The notes under the pieces were generated by a model that saw only the letters and a program-made list of their open reading frames with translations, did not search any database and was not told the origin of the DNA. Shown here in pieces: positions 43,661 to 53,290 of a DNA stretch of 64,000 nt. Numbering within the stretch: position 1 is the first letter of the stretch; every line of letters begins with the position of its first letter. Origin of the DNA: GCA-003244245 sp963822695 (GTDB taxonomy: Bacteria > Actinomycetota > Actinomycetes > Mycobacteriales > Pseudonocardiaceae); NCBI GenBank assembly GCA_963822695.1, contig CAWGJH010000020.1, positions 14,817 through 78,816 on the forward strand. The letters run 5' to 3'. A program made the position numbers and the translations under genes.

Positions 43661-43733
43661 GGGTGCGGGTGCGGGTGTCCCGCCGGGTGCCGGGTGCGGG
43701 TGTCCCGCAGGGTGCGGGTGCGGGTGTCCCGCT
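43661..43733. repeat. Three tandem copies of a ~24-bp GC-rich unit
   Basis: The unit GGGTGCGGGTGCGGGTGTCC plus GC occurs three times with few changes, directly upstream of the diiron-protein start on its 5' side. Possibly unstable; no known function. Confidence 0.8.
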
Positions 43734-43807
43734 GGTGAGGGTTCGCGTGCCTGGGCCAAGCGGTTCGCTGATGCTGCGATGATCTCCTGAAGACCGCGAG
43801 AGGAAGA

Positions 43808-44881
43808 TCAGCGCCCAGAGACCGGCGGAGGGGGGTCGGCGGGTGACGGTGCGACACGCGGGGCGGTCGCTACGGCACCGGCCGCGAGGCGGGCCATCGT
43901 CCGTCGCCGCTCGCGCCGGCGGTCCCGTCGGGTCGGGTGCGCCGGCCAGATCTCCTCGATCGCGCTGTTGAACTCGGCGCCGAGCACGATCGCCATCGCG
44001 ATGAAGAACGAGAACAGCAGGTACGCGATCGGGGCGGCGAGCGCCCCGTAGGTGTACCCGGTGCTGGTAACCGACGCGATATAGAGCCGCAGCCCGGTGC
44101 TGGTGACCAGGAATACCGCCATCGCCAGCAGGGCGCCGGGCAGCCCGCGGTGCCACGGTAGCTTGTTGGGTAGCACCACCTTGTACAGCGTGGCCAGCCC
44201 GACCATCAGCAGGACACCGAGCCCGGGGTAGTAGACGATGCTGACCAACTGGGCCACCGTGGGTCGCACTGCCCTTGGGAGCAGGTCGGGTATCAGGTCC
44301 GGACCCAGCGCGGTCAGCGGCAGCACGAGCACTGATGCGATCAGCGCCACCGCATAGAGCAGCAGAGCGAAGATCCGCTGCCACACTGGGTGACGGACGG
44401 TGTGCTGATGGTAGGCGGCAGTGATCGAGTCAACCAGGGATGCTAGCGCTGAGGAACCGGCCCACAGGGAGATGACGAACCCGACCGAGACGATGGAGCT
44501 GTGCCCCTGGGTGAGGATGTCGGACACCGTCGGGCGGATGATCTGGTTGACCACCTCGGAGCTGAACACGCCGGTGGCCAACCGCACGATCTCCCGCTGT
44601 GCTGCCCCGACCATGGCCGGGCCGAACCAGCTGGTGACGAATCCGAGGCTGCCCAGCAGCCCCAGCAGCAGCGGCGGCAGCGAGAGCGTCATCCAGAACG
44701 CCGCCTGGGCCGACATCGAGACGAAGCTGTCCTTCCAGGCCTTGGTAGCGGTCCGGGAGATCAGGTGCAGCGGGCCGTGCCGGGCCCGCTCACCGGTGCC
44801 GGGCTCGGCAGCAGCGGGGCCGGCACCGCTGGCGGGGGGCTTGGCGGTGGACTCGGCGGGGGATTCGGCGAGGGCATCCAT
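43808..44881 (-). CDS. YihY/BrkB-family membrane protein
   Basis: A 357-residue integral membrane protein of the YihY/virulence factor BrkB family. Six or so hydrophobic segments, with AAFWMTLSLPPLLLGLLGSL, LWAGSSALASLVDSITAAYH and GALAAPIAYLLFSFFIAMA as signature stretches. A 40-residue Pro/Ala-rich cytoplasmic N-terminus and a basic C-terminus (RRDRRRERRRTMARLA) flank them. ATG at 44881. Divergent from the helicase gene (63 bp). The family's transport or other role is not established. Confidence 0.92.
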   Translation of the reverse strand: MDALAESPAESTAKPPASGAGPAAAEPGTGERARHGPLHLISRTATKAWKDSFVSMSAQAAFWMTLSLPPLLLGLLGSLGFVTSWFGPAMVGAAQREIVRLATGVFSSEVVNQIIRPTVSDILTQGHSSIVSVGFVISLWAGSSALASLVDSITAAYHQHTVRHPVWQRIFALLLYAVALIASVLVLPLTALGPDLIPDLLPRAVRPTVAQLVSIVYYPGLGVLLMVGLATLYKVVLPNKLPWHRGLPGALLAMAVFLVTSTGLRLYIASVTSTGYTYGALAAPIAYLLFSFFIAMAIVLGAEFNSAIEEIWPAHPTRRDRRRERRRTMARLAAGAVATAPRVAPSPADPPPPVSGR

Positions 44882-44944
44882 GTTGCCTCCCAGGATGGTC
44901 CATTCGCTGGAGCGCGCACAGCGTGACCCGGCGGGGCAGGTAAC

Positions 44945-46729
44945 GTGCGGCTGCCCATCGAGCAGAGGAGTGCGTCGCCCGCTGTGTCCCGCCCCGCCGA
45001 GACCGCCGCCGTTGCTGCATCCTCGCGCCGGCCGCTGCGTGCCTGGCAGCGCAGAGCGCTGGCCCGGTACCTGGCCACCGCGCCGCGGGATTTCCTCGCG
45101 GTCGCCACGCCGGGTGCCGGCAAGACGACCTTCGCCTTGCGGGTGGCGGCTGAACTGCTGGGCGACCGGACCGTGCAGGCAGTGACCGTGGTCACTCCCA
45201 CCGAGCACCTCAAGCACCAGTGGGCGACGGCCGCCGCCGAGGTGGGTCTGGCGCTGGACCCCGAGTTCCGCAACTCGGTGGGCGCCACCTCACGCGATTA
45301 CCAGGGCGTCGCGGTCACCTATGCTCAGGTCGCCGCGCACCCGACCCTGCACCGGGTGCGTACCGAGGGACGCCGCACCCTGGTGGTGCTCGACGAGATC
45401 CACCACGCTGGAGACGCGAAGAGCTGGGGGGACGGGGTGCGGGAGGCGTTCACCCCGGCGGTGCGCCGACTCGCCCTGACCGGAACCCCGTTCCGGAGCG
45501 ACGACACACCGATCCCGTTCATCAGCTATGAACCGGATAGTGCCGGCGCGTTGCACTCCGCCGCGGACCACTTCTACGGGTACTCCGAGGCGCTGGCCGA
45601 CGGGGTGGTGCGGCCAGTGATGTTCCTCGCCTACTCCGGCGAGGCCCACTGGCGGACCAGCGCGGGGGAGGAGTACTCGGCGCGGCTGGGGGAGCCGCTC
45701 ACCGCCGAGCACACCGCCCGGGCCTGGCGCACCGCGCTCGATCCGGCGGGAGAGTGGATCTCCGCTGTGTTCGCCGCCGCGGACACCCGGCTGGCCCAGC
45801 TGCGTGCCGGCGCGCTGCCCGACGCGGCCGGCCTGGTGATCGCCACCGACCACACCACAGCCAAGGCCTACGCCGGAATCCTCCGGACGATGACCGGTCG
45901 GGAACCGGTGCTGGTGCTGTCCGACGACCCGTCCGCCTCCGCCCGGATTGCTGCGTTCGCCGATTCCGACGAGCGCTGGCTGGTGGCGGTCCGGATGGTG
46001 TCCGAGGGCGTCGACGTGCCCCGGTTGGCGGTCGGGGTGTACGCGACATCGGCGGCCACCCCACTGTATTTCGCCCAGGCAGTGGGACGTTTCGTCCGGT
46101 CCAGGCGGCCCGGCGAGACCGCAACGGTGTTCCTGCCCAGCGTGCCCGTGCTGCTGGGACTGGCGAGCGAGCTCGAGAAACAACGCGATCACGTGCTGGG
46201 TGCGCCGCACCGGCCCGACGAGGGCTGGGACGACACTGCGCTTGCGCAGGCCAACGCGCAGCGCGACGAGCCCGGCGAGCAGGAGCGCGCGTTCACCGCG
46301 CTGGGCGCCCACGCCGAGCTGGATCAGGTGATCTACGACGGTGCCTCCTTCGGCACGGCCGCCTTCGCTACGACCGAGGATGAGCAGGACTACCTCGGGC
46401 TGCCCGGGCTGCTGGAGCCCGATCAGATGCGGGCGCTGCTGCGGCGGCGTCAGGAGCAGCAGCTCGCCCGGGCGACGGAGCGCTCGGCAGAGAACCTTTC
46501 TGTGCCCCTTTCTGGGCCGTCAGTGGCCGCCCGACCGCCTACGATGCGAGAACGCCTCGCTGAGCTGCGCCGGGAGCTCAACACCCTGGTCGCCCTGGCC
46601 CACCATCGCACCGGCCGGCCGCACGGGGCGATCCACCAGGAGGTCCGCACCGCGTGCGGCGGCCCGCCCACCGCGATGGCCACCGCCGAGGAACTCGAAA
46701 AACGCATCGCCTACCTGCGTTCCCGGTAG
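44945..46729 (+). CDS. DEAD/DEAH-box helicase
   Basis: A 594-residue SF2 helicase. Walker A ATPGAGKTT at 54-62, motif II DEIHH near 149, motif III-like TGTPFRSDD, C-terminal motifs in VRMVSEGVDVPRLAVGVYAT and AVGRFVRSRRPGE. A C-terminal helical part of about 170 residues follows. The start is GTG at 44945. The nucleic-acid substrate is not known; it is conserved in actinobacteria. Confidence 0.9.
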   Translation: MRLPIEQRSASPAVSRPAETAAVAASSRRPLRAWQRRALARYLATAPRDFLAVATPGAGKTTFALRVAAELLGDRTVQAVTVVTPTEHLKHQWATAAAEVGLALDPEFRNSVGATSRDYQGVAVTYAQVAAHPTLHRVRTEGRRTLVVLDEIHHAGDAKSWGDGVREAFTPAVRRLALTGTPFRSDDTPIPFISYEPDSAGALHSAADHFYGYSEALADGVVRPVMFLAYSGEAHWRTSAGEEYSARLGEPLTAEHTARAWRTALDPAGEWISAVFAAADTRLAQLRAGALPDAAGLVIATDHTTAKAYAGILRTMTGREPVLVLSDDPSASARIAAFADSDERWLVAVRMVSEGVDVPRLAVGVYATSAATPLYFAQAVGRFVRSRRPGETATVFLPSVPVLLGLASELEKQRDHVLGAPHRPDEGWDDTALAQANAQRDEPGEQERAFTALGAHAELDQVIYDGASFGTAAFATTEDEQDYLGLPGLLEPDQMRALLRRRQEQQLARATERSAENLSVPLSGPSVAARPPTMRERLAELRRELNTLVALAHHRTGRPHGAIHQEVRTACGGPPTAMATAEELEKRIAYLRSR

Positions 46730-46869
46730 CTGTGGTGCTGCTACCGCCATTGGAGACCAAGGCACCCGGCGGTGACGGTTCGCCGCTCGGCTGCTGGCCA
46801 CGGCGCCGCGCGAAGTGTCCGACGCCGAACCCTGGACGCCGGCTGGCGCATCGCTCACGGCCGAGTGGT

Positions 46870-48411
46870 TCAGTGCTTGAGCCAGGCGGTGTTCTTGGGT
46901 TTGCGCAGTTTTTTCCACGCCGCGGGGAGGTCCTGCTCGGCGCGGTCCGCGCGGGTGCGCTCGGCGGCGTGCATCAAGCCGTAGGTGAAGCCGTTCCCGC
47001 CGTCGAGATGGGCCTGGACGGCGAGCGCGCGCAGCACGGGCCGGGACACCACAGTGTCCTGGTGCTCACCGAGCAGATTCTGGACTTTCTTGAGGCGGCG
47101 TTGCATCCGCGCGGCCGGCTTGCCCAGCGTGGGTGTGACGGCTTCGGTGGCATAGCGCAGCCGCTTGGCGGCCTTACGCGTTTCGTGCAGGGAAAAGTCG
47201 CGCAGCTCGCCCGCCGGCTGGGAGCTCGCGTCACGCATGCACGACTCGACCCGACGATAGGCCCGCGCCACGCTCTTGGGAAGCTCACGGCGCCCGGAGC
47301 GAGCGGCGGCCCGGGCGAACGGCGGGTCGGCCAGCAGCGCGTCGATCGCGTTGTGTAGCGCCAGGTAGCGGTCACTATCCAGGGCGGCGAGCGCGACCTG
47401 GCGGGCGTCGGCTTGGCGGCGCTCGAACGACCGGGTGATCGCGGCAGCGACGGGCCCGAGGACCAACTCCGCAGGCAGGTCGGCGAGTAGCGCACCACAC
47501 CGCTGGGCCATCACCTCCGCGTCCCGCGCCCCGCTCAGCTCACCGGCCATCCACTTCAGCTCCACCGTCAGCTCGCGGGTGGCGTCCCGGTCGATCACCC
47601 GCTTGAACGCCTGCAGCGCACTGCGCATCCGCCGCGCAGCCACCCGCATCTGGTGCACCGCATCCGGAGCGGCGCGGCGGACCAGCGGGTCGTACCTGCG
47701 CAGTTGTTCGGCCTGGGTCCGCAGGTAGGCCAGCACCACGTCCCCGGCCGAACCTGCGGCGTCGGGCTCTGGCGTGGTGGGGCGTGCAGACATTTCCTCG
47801 GTCCACAGCCGGCCCAGCTTCGACTTGGCCGCTGAGCGCTGTGCTCCCGCTTTGAGTAGCCGGCGCTCCAGGCGGTCCAGCAGTGTGACCTGGCCGTGCT
47901 CGGCGAGCTCCACCTCGATCTCGCGCCAGGAGACCGCCCTGGTTTGCTCGCCCATCGTGTGCGCGCTGACCCGATCCTCGACCAGCTCAGCCATCGGGTG
48001 GCCGTCGGGGTCGGCGAGCACCCACCGCCGCCGCCGGGTATTCAGCTGGGCGACCGGCGCCACCGTCGCACCGCGGGTGTGTACCCGGGTCAGCGCAACC
48101 AGCTCCGCTGGCGGTTGGCGGCGGGAATGACCCACCGGCATCCGCAGCTCGTCACGGCTGTCCCCGCCGACCGGCAGCTTCAGGTGCCACCCCGGATCAG
48201 ATCCACCCGTCCGAAGCCGCAGGGTGACCCCCGCACGTAGCAGGCGCAGGTCGGCGGTGTCGAAGTACACCGCTTCCAGCTCTTGTTCCTGGGCACCCGA
48301 ACCGGTGCCCAGCCCGAGCAACCCGGCCGGGCCCGGCAAGACCACCGTACCGGGCGCCTCGTACTTACGCTCGGTCTCGCGAACCGTCATCACGCCATCT
48401 GTCTTGGCCAC
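46870..48411 (-). CDS. CYTH-CHAD domain protein
   Basis: A 513-residue two-domain protein. The N-terminal CYTH/triphosphate tunnel domain (about 1-200) has the metal-binding ExExK motif (ETERK). The C-terminal CHAD domain (about 220-505) is helical with many conserved His and Arg/Lys such as VHQMRVAARRMRSAL and HETRKAAKRLRYATE, and CHAD domains bind polyphosphate. Possible roles are triphosphate hydrolysis and localisation to polyphosphate granules. The start may be GTG 48411 or ATG 48390. Confidence 0.92.
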   Translation of the reverse strand: MAKTDGVMTVRETERKYEAPGTVVLPGPAGLLGLGTGSGAQEQELEAVYFDTADLRLLRAGVTLRLRTGGSDPGWHLKLPVGGDSRDELRMPVGHSRRQPPAELVALTRVHTRGATVAPVAQLNTRRRRWVLADPDGHPMAELVEDRVSAHTMGEQTRAVSWREIEVELAEHGQVTLLDRLERRLLKAGAQRSAAKSKLGRLWTEEMSARPTTPEPDAAGSAGDVVLAYLRTQAEQLRRYDPLVRRAAPDAVHQMRVAARRMRSALQAFKRVIDRDATRELTVELKWMAGELSGARDAEVMAQRCGALLADLPAELVLGPVAAAITRSFERRQADARQVALAALDSDRYLALHNAIDALLADPPFARAAARSGRRELPKSVARAYRRVESCMRDASSQPAGELRDFSLHETRKAAKRLRYATEAVTPTLGKPAARMQRRLKKVQNLLGEHQDTVVSRPVLRALAVQAHLDGGNGFTYGLMHAAERTRADRAEQDLPAAWKKLRKPKNTAWLKH

Positions 48412-48943
48412 AACGCACCACCGATCAACCTGTTTGTTGGTTCATTTTAATCAATAATTCCGACGCGGGCGCTGCGAGAATCTGATGTCTAGAAATCGTA
48501 TCCCTGCATCCAGCTGGTCGGTGAGCTCTCAGGTTTGCGGTTTGAGGTTTGGAAAAATTCGAAGAGGTCGCCGCAACAGCCAGAATTGTGTATCCCAGGA
48601 ATGCTCGGTGCCGTCACTCGTGCCCCTCTGGTTGTCCGCCTCCGGGCGGGGCCTGCCGCACTGCATCTTAACCTGAGAGCGGCCGGGGTGCAGGACATGC
48701 GTCGATCGTGCGCCAGGCCCGGACCCGGCCAGAGTGACCACGCGTGTATCGACCCGCTTGCCGAGCGGGGCACGCTGGCCGGGCTCAGCTGGCCGCACTC
48801 ACCGGCCTGATGCGCGGCACCCCTCAGCCTTGGCCCCATCGCGAGGATCGATGCCAGCGTGGCTGTCGCACCGGTCCTTGGTGACCAAACGGCATCCCGC
48901 AGCGGAGGGAGATCAGCGTTGGACTAACCTCGGCACCCGTCCG
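48412..48943. other. Gene-free spacer before the tRNA
   Basis: About 530 bp with no convincing coding region; the open frames have no recognisable domain. The part next to the CHAD gene (48430-48545) is less GC-rich than the flanks and may hold its promoter. Confidence 0.6.
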
Positions 48944-49018
48944 GGGGCGGTAGCTCAGCAGGTTAGAGCAGCGGACTCATAATCCGTCAGGTCGTGGGTT
49001 CGACTCCCACCCGCCCCA
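48944..49018 (+). tRNA. tRNA with CAU anticodon (Met or Ile2)
   Basis: A full cloverleaf: the acceptor stem GGGGCGG pairs with CCGCCCC, the D-arm TAGCTCAGCAGGTTAGAGCA, anticodon stem GCGGA/TCCGT with loop CTCATAA (anticodon CAT), T-arm GTGGG-TTCGACT-CCCAC, discriminator A. The 3' CCA is not encoded (ACCGG follows). Elongator Met is likely; the lysidine-modified Ile2 cannot be excluded by sequence. It marks the left end of the integrated element, a usual att site. Confidence 0.93.
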
Positions 49019-49110
49019 CCGGTCTACCAGCATAGATGAGTTATTTCAAGATCGTTGATCTCGGCGTTGTCCATGGGGCTGTCCTTGAACTGCTGTCTAT
49101 GCTGGCCCTC

Positions 49111-50398
49111 ATGACCCAGTTCGAGGAGACCGGACGCCGGCGGGGGAACATCCGGCAGCGAGGCAGCTCGTTGCAGGTCCGGTTCTTCGCGGGCAAGGAC
49201 CCGGTGACCGGTCGGGACGTCTACCTCACCGCGTCCATCCCGGGCACCGACAGGAAGGCCCACAAGAGGGCGGAGGACAAGCTCGCCGAGTTCCGCACCC
49301 AGGTCAACAAGCAGCGGTCAACGCCGTCCTCGGTGAAGCTTGGGTACGCCATTGACGAGTGGATGCGGACGTCCGAGCACGAGGACAGCACACGCGAGGG
49401 ATACCGCGGCTACATCGATGCGGACGATCCGGCCCGCGCTCGGGCGACGTGCCGATCACCAAGCTCACCGCACGGATGCTGGAGACCTTCTACGCTGAGT
49501 TACGGCGCTGCCGCGTGCGCTGTGACGGGCGGCCGTTTATCGAGCACAAGGCGGCAGGGGAGCACGACTGCAAGGCGGCGAAGTGCACGCCGCACACGTG
49601 CAAGCCGATGGCCGCGTCCACCGTGCGCCAGATCCACTCGATCATCAGCGGCACGCTGAACGCCGCCGTTCGGTGGGACTGGATCGGCACCAACCCCACG
49701 AAGACGGCCCAGCGACCGAAGCAGAAGCCGCCGCAGCCCGACCCACCGTCGCCAGCCGTGGCCGCCAGACTGGTGGAAGCGGCGTTCGAGATGGACGACG
49801 ACTGGGGAACGCTCGTCTGGCTCGTGATGACCACGGGGATCCGGCGTGGCGAGGTCTGCGCGCTGCGGTGGTCGCGCGTCGACCTTGACGAAGGCGTCAT
49901 CGAGATCAGGAGTAGCTACACGCTCCGGCGCGGCGTGGGCATGGAGAAGGACACCAAGACGCATCAGATGCGCCGGATCGCCCTCGACACGGAGACCATC
50001 GTGCTGCTCCGCGAGCACAAGGAGCGTTGTCGAGCTGCGGCTGGCTGAGCTTGGGATCGAGTTCGAACGACGACATGTACGTGTTCTCCGGAGTGCACGA
50101 CGTTGATCCCCGCAAGCCCTACTCGCCGCACGCCGTGTCCAGCCGTTACAAGGACATGGCCGAACGCCTCGGCATCGATACCCATATTCACGCGCTGAGG
50201 CACTACTCGGCCACCAAACTACTGACGGCCGGCGTCGACCTTCGCACCGTCGCCGGCCGCCTCGGCCATGGTGGGGGAGGAGCCACCACCCTCCGCGTCT
50301 ACGCAGCGTGGGTCGCCGCGTCCGACCGCAAGGCTGCCGAAATCCTCGGTTCTCAGATGCCAAAGCGTATGCCGAGGGGCGAGAACAAGCTGAGTTGA
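49111..50398 (+). pseudogene. Tyrosine site-specific integrase, frameshifted
   Basis: Phage-type integrase adjacent to the tRNA. Reading from ATG at 49111 gives the N-terminal arm domain (GNIRQRGSSLQVRFFAGKDPV) and SAM-like core, with frameshifts near 49430, 50030 and 50070. The catalytic set is present across frames: Arg in TTGIRRGEVCALRW, H-x-x-R in HALRHYSATKLL, and the Tyr in LRVYAAW near the end. The protein would be about 420 residues if repaired. Three indels suggest decay. The second catalytic His position reads GRLGHGGG. Confidence 0.88.
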
Positions 50399-50793
50399 TG
50401 GCCTGGCACTGAAGGTGTCCCGTGCGCCCTGCTTGGCCAGCCAGCCCACGACGTGATCCCTGTGCGCGACCTGATCCGAACAGTTCGGGCGCCTCGTCTC
50501 AAGCGGCCTGCCCAGTCCGCTGCTTCGGAACCCGCGGATTAAGAGTCAGGGACCGGTCTTATTGCGCGGCATCGCCCGATGTCAACTCATGCCGTTTCGC
50601 CTGGCCATAGAGCTGCGTAGGTGTCGCCCAGTATCGCCCGGCGCACGCCGGGACCCTTCCGTGCGGCACCGGAATGGCACCGGAAATCACCCGTCAACGT
50701 CCAATGTGGACGTTTTGAGTGGGTCCCCTAACAGGCGGCCCCGGACCGGCGTTCGAGCGCCGGCCGGGACTTTGACCGGAGAGAGGTCTGGCC
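50399..50793. other. Spacer after the integrase with two hairpins
   Basis: No gene is supported. Two GC-rich inverted repeats occur: CCCGGCG/CGCCGGG at 50637-50652 and CCGGCG/CGCCGG at 50746-50763, the second just upstream of the ribosome binding site of the next gene. No copy of the tRNA 3' end was found here. Confidence 0.55.
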
Positions 50794-51105
50794 ATGAGCG
50801 ACGATCCCACCCCCTCACTGCCCGGCTGGCAGAGCGCGCGACTGGCCGTGCTGCTCGACGCGCTGGACGGCGTGATGATCTCCGACGGCGAGCGGGCGAG
50901 CCTGACCTGGTTGGCCGGATTCGAGACGCACACCGTGGAGAACATCGCCACGGTGATCACCCGTGCCCGGCAGAGCCCAGGAGCGTGGCCAGTAGCCTTC
51001 TCGGCGTACCCCTTCGCCGAGGTACACCGCCCCGGGGGTGGCTCCCCGGGGCATCGGCGGGGGCTACCTAATCTCGGCGAAGGAGTGGTGCTCGGTGGAG
51101 CTTGA
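50794..51105 (+). CDS. Small protein of unknown function
   Basis: 103 residues, mostly helical with PGWQSARLAVLLDALDGVMI near the start and a Gly-rich tail. ATG at 50794 after GAGAGAGG. It overlaps the start of the XRE gene by 11 bp, so the two are probably translated together. Small proteins of this kind accompany XRE regulators in Pseudonocardiales (context only). No domain recognised. Confidence 0.65.
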   Translation: MSDDPTPSLPGWQSARLAVLLDALDGVMISDGERASLTWLAGFETHTVENIATVITRARQSPGAWPVAFSAYPFAEVHRPGGGSPGHRRGLPNLGEGVVLGGA

Positions 51106-52270
51106 CGACGCGCGGACGATCGGTCAGCGGCTGCGGCAGATCCGCAATTCGCGGGGCAAATCGTTGCGGGTGGTCGCCGGGCTGGCCGGGATCAGCAAGT
51201 CGCAGTTGTCGGAGTTCGAGCGTGGTGAGCGTGCCCTGGATCGCCTGTCGCAGATCGTGGCCCTGGCGAACGCTCTCCGAGTAGCCCCCTCGGAGCTGAC
51301 GAGGTTGCCCTTACCCGCGCCGGCCAACGGCGACACCGACAGCGCGGTCGAGGCAATTCGGCGTGCGCTGATGGCCGTGAGCAGCAAACGGCCCGATGGG
51401 CAGGTCGTCAGCATCGTGGAGCTGCGGGAGCGGGTGAGGATGGTGTGGCGTGTCGATTACCGCAGTCGCGGTGTTGCGCTACCGAGTCTGATCCAGGATC
51501 TGCACAGCAGCATGGCCGCGGGGCGGGAAGTGGCTGAACTGCTCGCGCTGGCGGTGCGGGTGCACTCCCCGATCGTCGGCGACTGGCTCAGTGTCGCGGG
51601 TGCCCCGGTGGATCTGAGGTGGCAGGCGGACATGCTGGCCCGCCAAGCCGCCGAAGACCTCGGTGACCCCACCTTGCTGGGCGTCGTCACATGGGGTGCC
51701 GCGGGCACCATTCTCCGGTCAGGTGCCTTCGACCTGGCACGCGCCGAGCTCGACTCAGTGATAGTTCCCACGAACACCAGTGAGGGCTTGCAGGTCGGGG
51801 GCATGCTCGCGCTGCGCCGGGCGCTGGTGGCCGCAGCGGACAAGCGGCCCGGTGACATGCAGGCCCCGCTGGAGCACGCCGCACAGCTCGCCGAGCGAAC
51901 CGGGCAGGGCAACGCGTTTGGGATGGGGTTCGGGCCGGTCAACGTGGGCCTGTGGCATATGGCCGGCGCCTTGGAGGCCGAGGACCCCGATACGGCCGTC
52001 CGGGTCGCGGAGGGCTTGCGCCCGCAGGAGCACCCCATGCGGGAACGCCGGGCCACCTACTGGAGGGACTACGGCCGCGCGTTGGCCCGTGTCCGCCGGC
52101 GGGACGACGCGGTGATGGCGCTGCGCAGGGCAGAGGAGTTGTTGCCCATGCGGGTGCTGCGTAGCCCGTTCGCCCGCGAGGTCATCGCGGAGCTGGTCAC
52201 CCATACCCGGCGGGATGCGGTAGGCCGGGAGTTACGGGGAATGGCCTACCGGGCGGGTCTGCTGGTGTAG
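51095..52270 (+). CDS. XRE regulator with helical (TPR-like) C-terminus
   Basis: 391 residues: an HTH_3 domain (about 9-66; IGQRLRQIRNSRGKSLRVVA, SKSQLSEFERG) and a long helical part (about 100-385) with repeated hydrophobic pairs (LARQAAEDLGDPTLLGVV, HAAQLAERTGQGNAF) resembling tetratricopeptide repeats, common in signal-sensing actinomycete regulators. GTG at 51095 follows AAGGAG at 51080-51085, 9 bases away. It probably controls the small genes that follow. Confidence 0.8.
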   Translation: MELDDARTIGQRLRQIRNSRGKSLRVVAGLAGISKSQLSEFERGERALDRLSQIVALANALRVAPSELTRLPLPAPANGDTDSAVEAIRRALMAVSSKRPDGQVVSIVELRERVRMVWRVDYRSRGVALPSLIQDLHSSMAAGREVAELLALAVRVHSPIVGDWLSVAGAPVDLRWQADMLARQAAEDLGDPTLLGVVTWGAAGTILRSGAFDLARAELDSVIVPTNTSEGLQVGGMLALRRALVAAADKRPGDMQAPLEHAAQLAERTGQGNAFGMGFGPVNVGLWHMAGALEAEDPDTAVRVAEGLRPQEHPMRERRATYWRDYGRALARVRRRDDAVMALRRAEELLPMRVLRSPFAREVIAELVTHTRRDAVGRELRGMAYRAGLLV

Positions 52271-52337
52271 CCCGTCCGGGGCGGTGTCCGTTCTGGTCGG
52301 ACACCCCAAAGCTTGATCGCCTTCACCGTTGTCAACC

Positions 52338-52631
52338 GTGACCAAAGACACCAACAACGCACCAGCGACACGGCCGGTCAGCGGCAATCCTCGAACGGTC
52401 CCCGTCACGGAAGGCGCGACCGCGAGCGCGTCTCGCGAGAACCGCAAAGCGATTCCCGTCAGTTGTGCGCTGCACCGGGGTCCGAGGGGTTTCGCCAACC
52501 TGGTCGTAGAGCGCAAGCTCAACGGTGAGATCGTGCTCGATCCGCATGTGACCGGCGCGTGCGTGATCATCCTCGATGAGGACGCCGCCACGGCGCTGTT
52601 CGAGGCTCTCCGGACGTGGCTGCGCCGATGA
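52338..52631 (+). CDS. Small protein of unknown function, start of Cys-gene run
   Basis: About 97 residues (GTG at 52338; TTG at 52329 possible). The C-terminal half is folded-looking (LVVERKLNGEIVLDPHVTGACVIILDEDAATALFEALRTWL); the N-terminal 40 residues are polar and low complexity. No domain recognised. It overlaps the next gene by ATGA, showing translational coupling. Confidence 0.65.
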   Translation: MTKDTNNAPATRPVSGNPRTVPVTEGATASASRENRKAIPVSCALHRGPRGFANLVVERKLNGEIVLDPHVTGACVIILDEDAATALFEALRTWLRR

Positions 52632-52897
52632 CCGATCACCCGGTCACCGTGCCCGGTGCGCGCGAGGGGCACCCGGTGAGTAGCCCGGCGCGCTGGGCGC
52701 GGTCCCCACTGGACTATCACGCGCACCTGTTGCTGCCTGAGGGTGAGCACCCCCCGGGTGTGCTCAAGGCCCGCTGCGGCGAGCTGCTGACGACGAGCGT
52801 CACCCAGCACGACCAGCCACTACCCGGACTGAACTGTCAACGCTGTCGTCTGATCGTCCTCGCGGACTCTGACGTCTGGGGTCCGCGCGAGGAGTAA
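52628..52897 (+). CDS. Small Cys-containing protein, family member A
   Basis: 89 residues. After a variable N-terminus it shows YHAHLLLPEGE, ARCGELL and a C-terminal CQRC; the pattern H-(x~20)-ARCG-(x~20)-CxxC recurs in the two proteins at 53723 and 53968. The cysteines could make a zinc site (inference). It is translated from ATGA-overlapped ATG at 52628. Confidence 0.7.
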   Translation: MTDHPVTVPGAREGHPVSSPARWARSPLDYHAHLLLPEGEHPPGVLKARCGELLTTSVTQHDQPLPGLNCQRCRLIVLADSDVWGPREE

Positions 52898-52965
52898 ATC
52901 CCGGCCGGCCGTCGGTTGAGCCTTGCCCCCGTCACGCTCCCGGCGGCCGGTCGGTTCCACCCACT
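52898..52965 (+). repeat. Repeat block, copy 1
   Basis: Non-coding stretch CCGGCCGG-cgt-CGGTTGAGCC-(t)-CCCCCGT-cgctccc-CGG-CGGCCGGT, similar in order and bases to the stretch at 54226-54290. Both lie downstream of Cys-rich genes and upstream of new coding starts. Confidence 0.6.
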
Positions 52966-53029
52966 CAAAACCCCCCGTTTCGACCCGGTGGCCGGGGGCC
53001 ACCACGCACACCCGAGGAGAACATCCACG

Positions 53030-53290
53030 ATGCACACCGCTGAGGTGGACGCCACGAACCTTCCCTTTCTACGCGACGCCGATGGCACCCCCATTCCCTT
53101 CCTGAGCTGGGTCCAACAGGTCACGGTGGATGAGGAACACGGGGGACACGCTCTGCGGCTGCACCAGCAAGGCCAGGCCATCGGCCGGGACACCCGCCTA
53201 CTGTACGTGCGCTTCACGTGCGACAGGGAAACGATCGCCCTGCGGCCCGACCTCGTACGCGTCCTCACCACCACGCCGGACGGTGACTGA
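53030..53290 (+). CDS. Small protein of unknown function
   Basis: 86 residues from ATG at 53030, preceded by GAGGA. Beta-rich appearance: TPIPFLSWVQQVTVDEEHGG, LYVRFTCDRETIALRP, VRVLTTTPDG. No domain recognised. The stop overlaps the ATG of the next gene (TGATG). Confidence 0.65.
   Translation: MHTAEVDATNLPFLRDADGTPIPFLSWVQQVTVDEEHGGHALRLHQQGQAIGRDTRLLYVRFTCDRETIALRPDLVRVLTTTPDGD

Noticed and set aside
43661..43733. CRISPR array
   Set aside because: The units are contiguous without spacers and only three; there are no cas genes in the window.
43634..44384. N-terminal extension of the diiron protein frame
   Set aside because: The extension is translated tandem repeat and the antisense of the YihY gene; ATG at 43634 gives the folded protein.
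48489..48839. Open frame of 116 codons on the minus strand
   Set aside because: No ribosome binding site, no recognisable domain, low complexity; treated as spacer.
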